A stretch of DNA of 64,000 nucleotides from the NCBI RefSeq assembly GCF_042677005.1, contig NZ_JBHTIF010000001.1, forward strand, positions 1,984,001 to 2,048,000, read 5' to 3'. The stretch is from Lysobacter_I brunescens. Its GTDB lineage: Bacteria > Pseudomonadota > Gammaproteobacteria > Xanthomonadales > Xanthomonadaceae. The position numbers and the translations under genes were made by a program. The notes below the pieces were generated by a model. The model was not told where the DNA came from. It searched no databases and worked only from the letters and a program-made list of their open reading frames with translations. Positions 8,854-14,941 of the stretch are shown piece by piece. Each line of letters begins with the position of its first letter. Positions within the stretch are counted from its first letter, which is position 1.

Positions 8854-9563
8854 TTAGCGCATATGAGCAGCCATGCCCACACCTAAGAACCTTCTAATTA
8901 CGCTTCCCGACTACGAGCGCATGTTCCGCGTTATCCATGGAGTGCTGCTCAACGAGAGGGGCGATCCGCTTCGCGCCTGCATGTATTTCAGCGTGATTGG
9001 CTGTGCGATTCTCGACCGGCATCATCGTGTCAAGGCAGAGCCAGTATTTGGCATGGCGGCTTATAGACTAGATGGTCAAGTCATTGTGTTCGCCGAGAAC
9101 GACGGACAGTCAATTCGAGCGACACCTACGGGCTTTCACTGCTGGATTGAAGCTGACGGAGTAGCAGTTGATCTTCAGGCGCCGCTGTTTAAGGATTTTG
9201 CTGCGAAGCAAGAGTCCCCAGTTGTGCTGCCTCGGAAGATGATGCAGAAGCGCTTAGATCAGGCTAGTGCGAGCATCGAGGAAATGGCTGTCTCTGGCAC
9301 GCACTGGTACAGCAGGGACGACGGATTGCGCTCAGAGCTTCTTGCTGACTTCATTCAAAAGCCGGCCAACTCCGACTTCGTTGAAATTTGCCTTCAGTGG
9401 TACAAGCCGACCCCAAAGAAGGTCCAAGATCACATACAAATTGGCAATCAACACGGGCAAGTTAGCAAGGTTCCACTGTCCCCATTCTGTATCACTGGCG
9501 CATGGTAGGCGCTAAAAATTCATTCAAGCCGATGCCGCTTCGTGGCACGGATTAATTCAGGCG
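8854..9563 (+). mobile_element. Integron-type gene cassette carrying the DUF2026 gene
   Basis: The left boundary is inferred at G^TTAGCGC (8853/8854), 19 bp before the DUF2026 start codon. The right boundary is the G^TT of the attC core site at 9563/9564. The two ends agree with each other: the first seven bases, TTAGCGC, are the exact reverse complement of GCGCTAA at 9509-9515, as expected when a circular cassette reforms its attC. The cassette is 710 bp with one gene almost filling it, the classical format. No integrase or attI is in the window. The left boundary rests on this complementarity alone. Confidence 0.75.
8873..9508 (+). CDS. DUF2026 family protein, putative papain/transglutaminase-like fold
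   Basis: A 211-aa cytosolic protein without signal peptide or membrane segment. I assign it to DUF2026 from memory. It shows a plausible Cys-His-Asp triad in cysteine-protease/transglutaminase order: C36 in RACMYF, H89 in GFHCWIEADG and D100 in VAVDLQAPLF. A peptidase, amidase or acyl-transfer activity is therefore possible but unproven. Base composition is clearly AT-richer than the flanking chromosome. The stop codon touches the attC site, and the gene nearly fills its cassette. The neighbouring cassette encodes a RelA/SpoT-like enzyme on the same strand; no gene overlap ties the two together. Confidence 0.8.
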   Translation: MPTPKNLLITLPDYERMFRVIHGVLLNERGDPLRACMYFSVIGCAILDRHHRVKAEPVFGMAAYRLDGQVIVFAENDGQSIRATPTGFHCWIEADGVAVDLQAPLFKDFAAKQESPVVLPRKMMQKRLDQASASIEEMAVSGTHWYSRDDGLRSELLADFIQKPANSDFVEICLQWYKPTPKKVQDHIQIGNQHGQVSKVPLSPFCITGAW

Positions 9564-9569
9564 TTAGCT
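9509..9569 (+). other. attC recombination site (59-base element)
   Basis: A 61-bp imperfect palindrome directly after the DUF2026 stop codon. Left core is GCGCTAAA, right core is GTTAGCT at 9563-9569, and the central hairpin is ccgatgccgcttcgtggcac. The inner sequences attcattcaagccg and ggattaattcaggcg closely resemble the attC of the aadA1 cassette and of Xanthomonas chromosomal cassettes (recalled, not searched). The left core ends AAA where AAC is usual; the cleaved G^TT of the right core is intact. Confidence 0.88.
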
Positions 9570-9573
9570 GATC

Positions 9574-9578
9574 GGGAG
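9574..9578 (+). promoter_or_regulatory. Ribosome-binding site fixing a TTG start
   Basis: GGGAG lies 7 bp upstream of TTG at 9586 and is the only good Shine-Dalgarno in the area. No in-frame ATG occurs nearby, so it decides the start of the RelA/SpoT-like gene. Confidence 0.7.
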
Positions 9579-9585
9579 AAATTTT

Positions 9586-10863
9586 TTGGCGCTTACTAAG
9601 AGCAAGATCGATAGGGCCGGAGTGGCGCTTGCGAAGGATTCATTTCGCGACGTCGAAGAATTGATGGAGCTCGAGGAAGCATTCGACGAATATCGGAAGT
9701 CGCATTTAGAGCCGCTTTCGAAGACCACTCTTGAGTTGCAGGCGTGGCTGAATGAGTATGGGCACGATTACTACATTGCGCAGCGGCTCAAGCGAAAACC
9801 TCAGATAGTTAGAAAGTTAAATCGATTGAGTGTTCGACTAACGCAGCTCCAAGATATTGGCGGTTGCAGGATTATCGTCGAAAAGAACGAGCTAATCGAC
9901 CAGTTGGTCCAATTCTTTCGTGACAAGATTGGAAAGGCCAGTGAGCTCAAGTTGAATCGAGTGACTGACTATCGTGAAAAGGGACGCGACATAACTGGAT
10001 ACAGATCTGTGCACCTCTTGTTAGAGCGAGACGGAAGAAAGCTCGAGCTCCAGTTGCGCAGTAGAATTCAGCACTACTGGGCGGAGAGTATCGAGCGTAC
10101 ATCCGTGATCTACGGGCATCACCTCAAGGAAGGAGATGGTGATCCCGTAGTCATTTCCTACTTCCAGCGTCTTTCGGATGCATTCTTTGAGATTGAGTCG
10201 GGGCGAACCCCCGCGGCTAGGGCGCGTATTGAAATTGATGTCGCTAAGCAGCAAGCCGAGAAGGTCATTCGAGAGGGGGCGTTGGCGCCAGCATTCGACA
10301 GTCACGTCAATGAAGACATCATCCTGACACTCACGGAAAAAGAAAAAAGGAGCGCAAGTCCGATCAATAATTGGATTATCGTTTTTGATTGGAATACCGG
10401 ACAGTTTGTGAGTTGGGATATTGTCGGGCGTACTCCAGATGAAGCAATCGCTGCATACGTGCATTACGAGAATCAATTTCCTGTTGAGAAGAACTTTGAG
10501 GTTGTTTTAATTGGTTCCTCTCGCGTTGCTACCGTAAGGCGAACGCACAGTCACTATTTCGGCATTGAAGACTACGAAAAGATTCTGGAAAGCCTCGACG
10601 AGTCTATTCAGGGTCTTGAAAGTATCGGGGCAATTGATGTTTCGGGGCGACAAATTCTCCTCAAGCTGTATACAAAGCATTTCTGGGGGCAGAAAACTGT
10701 CGCGATGGAGACCTTGCGCAACCATTTCTGTAAGGGCGTCAAGAACCTTGATTCAGCGATGGATAAGTTAGTTGAGCGTGGATTGGTTCTGCGCGACTCA
10801 ACTAAGGGTCCTGTCTCACTTAACATTAAAGCTCGCGATGAGATCGACAGGCTTGTGTCGTGA
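9586..10863 (+). CDS. RelA/SpoT-like (p)ppGpp synthetase-domain protein
   Basis: A 425-aa protein with a nucleotide pyrophosphokinase (SYNTH) domain at about residues 55-200. Visible motifs are QDIGGCR (89-95), GYRSVH (138-143), ELQLRS (154-159) and HYWAE (163-167), matching synthetase signatures, so the domain looks catalytically competent. No HD hydrolase, TGS or ACT domain is present, so it is not a housekeeping RelA or SpoT. The long C-terminal part (200-425) is unfamiliar; its last 90 residues look like a winged helix. Small single-domain relatives include toxic alarmone synthetases and phage sensors, so defence or toxin activity is possible. It starts 22 bp after the attC cut, as second-cassette genes do, and is AT-rich like DUF2026. 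Confidence 0.85.
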   Translation: MALTKSKIDRAGVALAKDSFRDVEELMELEEAFDEYRKSHLEPLSKTTLELQAWLNEYGHDYYIAQRLKRKPQIVRKLNRLSVRLTQLQDIGGCRIIVEKNELIDQLVQFFRDKIGKASELKLNRVTDYREKGRDITGYRSVHLLLERDGRKLELQLRSRIQHYWAESIERTSVIYGHHLKEGDGDPVVISYFQRLSDAFFEIESGRTPAARARIEIDVAKQQAEKVIREGALAPAFDSHVNEDIILTLTEKEKRSASPINNWIIVFDWNTGQFVSWDIVGRTPDEAIAAYVHYENQFPVEKNFEVVLIGSSRVATVRRTHSHYFGIEDYEKILESLDESIQGLESIGAIDVSGRQILLKLYTKHFWGQKTVAMETLRNHFCKGVKNLDSAMDKLVERGLVLRDSTKGPVSLNIKARDEIDRLVS

Positions 10864-10904
10864 AAGATCAAGGCCGTAAGGCGTACTAATAAGGCCGCTA
10901 GACT

Positions 10905-11010
10905 CTTTCGTAGAGTGCATAAGCGAAGCGTCATGCACCTTCTTTTAGGTGCCCGGCATCTGTGAGTTATGGCGGCGCATGACGCCTTCGGCTTATGCGC
11001 CCTACGAAAG
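10905..11010. repeat. Inverted GTAG-type REP doublet
   Basis: Two REP-like palindromes face each other: ctttcgtagagtgcataagc (from 10905) and its near reverse complement ending at 11010 (gcttatgcgccctacgaaag). The arms are about 34 bp with a few mismatches. Each begins with GTAG when read inward and folds on itself (gtgcat...atgcac; ggcgcat...atgcgcc). Such GTAG-headed REPs are mobilised in trans by REP-associated tyrosine transposases. It lies 42 bp after the RelA/SpoT-like gene and could also act as its terminator. Confidence 0.7.
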
Positions 11011-11076
11011 GCAAAAGCTTGCGCGGACAGTGTCGTGAGGTGTCCCCCGTTGTCGTCCCATCATCGCACCGTGCTC

Positions 11077-11122
11077 GGCGCGTCAAGGTCGAGGTGAATT
11101 GCTGCGCAAACCTTGACGCGCC
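11077..11122. repeat. 13-bp perfect inverted repeat in duplicated leader motif
   Basis: The arms ggcgcgtcaaggt (11077-11089) and accttgacgcgcc (11110-11122) are perfect reverse complements separated by 20 nt. The region from 11094 on is partly repeated at 12434-12473. It lies upstream of the small gene at 11191 and may be an operator or structured leader. Confidence 0.55.
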
Positions 11123-11190
11123 TGCGCGCGATGCGGCTCTGAATCGCCAACGGCGCCCACTCCGGGCGCCGGGCGAAACGGAGTGCCGTC

Positions 11191-11376
11191 ATGTCCAAGC
11201 CGAAGTTCCAGCCGTCCAACGTTCTGCTCGTCGAAGTCCCGCCCCAGTTCATCGCCTTGTGCGAAGCCAGCGGCGCCAGCCCGCAGGCTGCGCTGCGTGG
11301 CATGGCCGCGATGGTGTGTGGTTTGCAATACGACAGCGACAACCGGCTGGTGCCGCTGGATGGTGCCGCCGCGTGA
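11191..11376 (+). CDS. Small hypothetical protein
   Basis: A 61-aa open frame (MSKPKFQPSNVLLVEVPPQF...) with ATG at 11191 and a GGAG ribosome-binding site about 8 bp upstream. It has no signal peptide, membrane helix or recognised domain. The composition is typical of real protein and GC is high again, unlike the preceding cassettes. I do not recognise a function. Confidence 0.55.
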   Translation: MSKPKFQPSNVLLVEVPPQFIALCEASGASPQAALRGMAAMVCGLQYDSDNRLVPLDGAAA

Positions 11377-11527
11377 TGCTTTACCGGGCGCGGGTCATCC
11401 CCGCGCCCGGATTCGCACGATCCTGCTCACGTCTGTGGATGGCATCGCTTGCAGGCATCATCACGAGTGCAAGTGTCATCATGGTGATGCGATAGACTGC
11501 AGGCTCCCCCAAAAAGAGACTTGTCTG

Positions 11528-11839
11528 ATGAAAGCCATCTTCCTGTCCTGCGCCGCAATTCTCGTTCTCTCCGCTTCCGGCTGTGCCGAGAAGGTGGAGG
11601 ATCGGCCGCTCAACGCGAGCGAGTGTCGTGAGCTCACGACGCTCGAACTGGACCTGAGCATTCAGGCGGGGCGTATCCCCAACATCGATGCTGGCAAGAA
11701 GGAGAGGTTCGTGACCCGGGCGGCCCAGGATTGTCTGGCGACCGGGCAATACAACACCGCTTACCTGGCCTGCGTGAAGGCATCCAATTCAACGGATGAA
11801 TGGCAGAAGTGCGGCTCGCTCGTACAAGCTGCGAAGTGA
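11528..11839 (+). CDS. Small hypothetical lipoprotein
   Basis: A 103-aa lipoprotein. MKAIFLSCAAILVLSASGC is a classic signal with lipobox ASGC, followed by a short charged body with two further Cys residues (DCLATGQYNTAYLACVKA), perhaps disulfide-linked. It starts at ATG 11528. There is no recognised domain. It sits in a run of small envelope proteins that leads to the X-T4SS effector gene, so an accessory or immunity role is possible, but nothing in the sequence shows it. Confidence 0.7.
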   Translation: MKAIFLSCAAILVLSASGCAEKVEDRPLNASECRELTTLELDLSIQAGRIPNIDAGKKERFVTRAAQDCLATGQYNTAYLACVKASNSTDEWQKCGSLVQAAK

Positions 11840-11966
11840 TGAAGCATCCCGCCGAGTAGGTGGCATGATCTTCCGATGTGGCGGGTAGGCGGCTGCACGT
11901 TCGCTTGCCCGCGATGCATCGCCGGGTTCCTTGTATCGGACCCGATGTCTTCGATCGAGGTGTCGC

Positions 11967-12392
11967 ATGAAACGTATCCTGTCCCTGGTGTTCCTGCTTG
12001 CGACCGCTGCCCCCGCCAGTGCATGCGCCGTCATCATGTTTCCGCCCGATCACGAGTTCGCGCAGCGCGACATCGTGGTGATGGCGAGGCCGGTCGGGGT
12101 GTCGTTTCGTCCGAAGCAGGCGGCCAGCCTTCGCTACACCGGCGATTTTCGCGAAACTGTGATGTGGGAAGTGCTGCTCGCCTGGAAGGGCAAGTGGCGT
12201 TCGGGGGATCGATTCACCACGCGGCGCACCTTCGAGGCGTCCCCGTGCAGCTACGAAATCCGCCTCGCCGACAGGGCAACCTACCTCTTCTACGGCTACG
12301 GCAAGTCCGAGCCGTACCAGCACTTCTTCCTGGTCCCCGCCACGCAACCCTCCCAGTACATGAAAGATCTCTCCAGCAGGATCAAGCGGTGA
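11967..12392 (+). CDS. Secreted NTR/TIMP-like domain protein
   Basis: A 141-aa exported protein. ATG 11967 opens a signal peptide (MKRILSLVFLLATAAPASA) cleaved just before a Cys (ACAVIMF). The mature part resembles a netrin-like (tissue inhibitor of metalloproteinase-type) OB-fold: N-terminal Cys, a segment RDIVVMARPVGVSF, a central strand-WKGKW-strand motif, a second Cys in SPCSYEI, and TYLFYGYG. In bacteria such domains are mostly of unknown function; protease inhibition is suggested only by the eukaryotic relatives. Family assignment is by pattern and is moderate. Confidence 0.6.
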   Translation: MKRILSLVFLLATAAPASACAVIMFPPDHEFAQRDIVVMARPVGVSFRPKQAASLRYTGDFRETVMWEVLLAWKGKWRSGDRFTTRRTFEASPCSYEIRLADRATYLFYGYGKSEPYQHFFLVPATQPSQYMKDLSSRIKR

Positions 12393-12433
12393 CAGGCCCA
12401 GTTTCCGCTCATGTTCCTTGCAAAAGTTGGGGC

Positions 12434-12473
12434 GAGTTGCGACGTAAACCTTGACATGCCTGCATGCTGTGCG
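12434..12473 (+). promoter_or_regulatory. Second copy of leader motif with covarying palindrome
   Basis: About 40 bp here (gagttgcgacgtaaaccttg and onward) align with 11094-11135 at roughly three of four positions. In both, CCTTGAC is followed by a short palindrome whose arms change together: GCGC-CT-GCGC in the first copy and ATGC-CT-GCAT here. It lies about 165 bp upstream of the lipoprotein gene at 12638. It could be a protein-binding site, or a promoter with TTGACA as the -35 box. Confidence 0.4.
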
Positions 12474-12637
12474 ATCAGTGACTACCAGCGGTGCACGATC
12501 GATACCGTGAAACTTTGAGTGCCGTTGTCGGCAAGCGCCATGCCGCAGGCAGCGGCCATGCGCAAGCTTGTCGCCGGCCACCTTCTTCCGCATCATGCCC
12601 CGTCCCGGAATCCCCCGTCCGGCCAGCGAGGAAGGCG

Positions 12638-13399
12638 ATGATCGATCCGAAGCGGTGTTCCCTGGCGTGGTGCCTGGTGTTTGCCATGGCCACCACGGCC
12701 TGTGCTTCTTCCCAACCGAGCGAAGCGACGCAGGCCGTACAGCAGGTCGAAATGGCCGAAGCCCGCCTCGGCCCGCACCGCTTCCGCATGCCGGTGGAGA
12801 TGTTCCGCTACGGCATCGCGCCGGAGGGCGGGCGGCGCTTCGAGATGATGCTGCGCCTGCCGGAGCAGTCGCCGGTGGCAGTGGAACCCGCGCCGGGCAG
12901 CGTGGAGCAGGCGATGCTGTTGTCGGTGGAGGTGGTGCGCATTGATGGCGTGCCGGTGTCGCACATGCTGTCGTTCTGGATGCGCGAGACGCCGCCGGAT
13001 GCGTCGCCGGATCTCCTGGGCGGCGATGAGCCGCGCATCGCCGGCGAATCCGTGCATGGGCTGCGCGCATTCCCGGTCGCGGACGGTGCAGCCACCCGCA
13101 GCGATCCGCGCGATCGCTTCCTCGGTCCCGAGTCTCAGCGTCCGGTGCCGAGCTTCATCGAATGCACGCCGCGCGCGCAGCCGGATGGCGTGGCGCTGGT
13201 CGACGGGCGTGCGGTGAAGCAGGGCGACGGCGGCAGCATCGCGACCTGCGACCACGCCTTCCTGCTCGAAGACGATCTCGCGGTGCACCTGCGCTATGCG
13301 CGCGTGCATCTGCCGCAGTGGCGGGGCATCGAATCCCGCCTCGCCGCTCGCCTGCGCGAGGCGATGGCGGCGGCGAAGGCCGCGCCTGCTGCGCGCTGA
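12638..13399 (+). CDS. Lipoprotein, probable immunity partner of the X-T4SS effector
   Basis: A 253-aa protein exported as a lipoprotein: a hydrophobic signal ends FAMATTAC, a lipobox with Thr rather than Leu at the first position. The mature body has paired Cys residues (SFIECTPR and IATCDHAF) and ends LPQWRGIESRLAARLREA. I recall that C-terminal pattern from lipoproteins encoded next to secreted effectors. It lies 60 bp upstream of the XVIPCD effector on the same strand; in X-T4SS effector/immunity pairs the immunity protein is commonly a periplasmic lipoprotein encoded next to, often upstream of, its effector. Immunity function is inferred from that context. Start ATG 12638 has GAGGAAGG upstream. 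Confidence 0.68.
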   Translation: MIDPKRCSLAWCLVFAMATTACASSQPSEATQAVQQVEMAEARLGPHRFRMPVEMFRYGIAPEGGRRFEMMLRLPEQSPVAVEPAPGSVEQAMLLSVEVVRIDGVPVSHMLSFWMRETPPDASPDLLGGDEPRIAGESVHGLRAFPVADGAATRSDPRDRFLGPESQRPVPSFIECTPRAQPDGVALVDGRAVKQGDGGSIATCDHAFLLEDDLAVHLRYARVHLPQWRGIESRLAARLREAMAAAKAAPAAR

Positions 13400-13459
13400 C
13401 ATCGCGCGTCGCGCTCCATTTCGACATATTCCAGCAACCCGACACACGAGCCGATCGAC

Positions 13460-14758
13460 ATGAGCGGATTGAATCGCCAGGACCTCGACATCCTTCGCCA
13501 CTATGCCGAACAGGGCAATCGCGAGCTGTATTGGAACTACCTCGCGCAGCAGCGCGGCAACGACGGCTACGGCCTGCTCGCGCTGGGCGTGGTGCGCAAC
13601 GACAACGTGCCGGGCCAGGTCGCCAACGTCTACGCGCAGAACCGGGCGCGCGAAGACGGCGTGAACATGAGCGAACGCCAGTGGCAGCAGTTCGGCGTGG
13701 ACCTGGTGCGCGCCGACCTGGCCGCGCGCGAGCGCCAACTGGAAGCAGGGCGCCCGGACCTCGCCCTCAACCTGCCGGTGCGCGACGTGCAGCGTGTGCA
13801 TGACGACACCTTCCGTGCGCACGGCATCAGCCCCGATGCGTGGACGCCGCGCCTGCTGCTCGATGCCTCGCGTCGCCATGGCGGCGAGGCCGAAGCCGAG
13901 CGCGTCTGGACGGGCATGATGGACAACAGCTACCTCGGCATCGGTCGCGGCATCGGCACCCTGGGCGATGCGGCATATCGCTACAACGACGCCCAGTTCA
14001 ATGCCGCTTCGTATCTGGCCGATGTCAGCCAGGCGCGCGCCGAAGCGTCCGTGTCGCGCGCCAACACCGATCCGAACGTGATCGGCGCGACGAGCGTCTA
14101 CCACATGTACAGCCCGCGCGACGGCAGCTGGGCTTCGGTCTCCGGCGGCGGCATGGGCATGCCGCATGTCCGCGAGGTGACCGATCCGGCGCGCATCGCT
14201 GAATTGAACGACGCGCGTGCGGTGCGCATCGAGCGCCAGCAGATGCGCGACGACTTCCATCCGGACGACCCGAACCGCAATCGTCCGATCATGCGCAGCC
14301 CGTGGACGCTGGCCGAGAACGAACCCGCGCCGTCGGACCCGCGCATGCCGGCGCATCCGCGCCACGCGATGTACAACCAGATCGAGCAGGGCGTGGAGCG
14401 ACTGAGCGCACAGGCTGGCGGTGTGCCGGCCGAGACCAATGCGCGGATGACGATGAGCCTGTACGCGCTGGCGACCGAGCGCGGCCTGTCGTCGGTGGAT
14501 CATCTGCTCCTCAACCGCCAGGGCAGCGAGCATGCGGCGGGTTCGCGCGTGATCCTGGTGCAGGGTCAGGACCCGTCCGATCCGGCCAATCGCCTGGCGC
14601 ACATGGGCACCGCCGATGCGGTGGGGCGCCCGGTCGAACAGTCGCTGCAGCAGGCGCAGACCATCGAACAGCAGCAGACGCGTCAGGCGGAACTCGCCCG
14701 GACGCAGGAGCCCGCCATGGCGATGGCCGCGCGCGAGGCGCCGACGCGGGTGCTGTGA
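13460..14758 (+). CDS. X-T4SS effector with C-terminal XVIPCD secretion domain
   Basis: A 432-aa protein. The C-terminal part (about 296-415) carries the hallmarks of the Xanthomonas VirD4-interacting protein conserved domain: HAMYNQIEQGVERL, ATERGLSSVDHLLLN, VQGQDPSDPANRLAHM and AVGRPVEQSLQQ, then a Gln-rich tail. That domain docks effectors to the VirD4 coupling protein of the antibacterial X-T4SS. The N-terminal 290 residues are the presumed toxic part (ELYWNYLAQQRGNDGYGLLALG; LALNLPVRDVQRVHDD). I recognise no catalytic fold in it. It has no signal peptide, as expected. The probable lipoprotein immunity gene precedes it by 60 bp. No T4SS structural genes are in the window, so this is an orphan locus. 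Confidence 0.85.
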   Translation: MSGLNRQDLDILRHYAEQGNRELYWNYLAQQRGNDGYGLLALGVVRNDNVPGQVANVYAQNRAREDGVNMSERQWQQFGVDLVRADLAARERQLEAGRPDLALNLPVRDVQRVHDDTFRAHGISPDAWTPRLLLDASRRHGGEAEAERVWTGMMDNSYLGIGRGIGTLGDAAYRYNDAQFNAASYLADVSQARAEASVSRANTDPNVIGATSVYHMYSPRDGSWASVSGGGMGMPHVREVTDPARIAELNDARAVRIERQQMRDDFHPDDPNRNRPIMRSPWTLAENEPAPSDPRMPAHPRHAMYNQIEQGVERLSAQAGGVPAETNARMTMSLYALATERGLSSVDHLLLNRQGSEHAAGSRVILVQGQDPSDPANRLAHMGTADAVGRPVEQSLQQAQTIEQQQTRQAELARTQEPAMAMAAREAPTRVL

Positions 14759-14941
14759 TCCGCGGACTGTGTTCGGGAGCGGTGAAGGCGTGACGCAGCC
14801 GTGGGGTATCGGATCCCGCTACCCCCGGGGCAGATGGGCTGAACCGGTCCGCTGCGGGTTGCAAAAGCGGGGGGCATCGCCGACGCTCCGGTCATGTCCG
14901 CCTTGCGCGGCCGGGGATACGCCGTACGAGGACGGCTCGAT

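Noticed and set aside
10890..10975. Second attC after the RelA/SpoT-like gene
   Set aside because: GCTAGAC and GTTATGG could be read as cores, but there is no matching hairpin or complementarity to the cassette start; the structure is better explained as a REP doublet.
11967..12392. NTR-like protein as the effector's immunity gene
   Set aside because: The lipoprotein at 12638 is closer (60 bp from the effector), is membrane-anchored in the periplasm and fits known immunity proteins better; the NTR-like gene is about 1.1 kb away.
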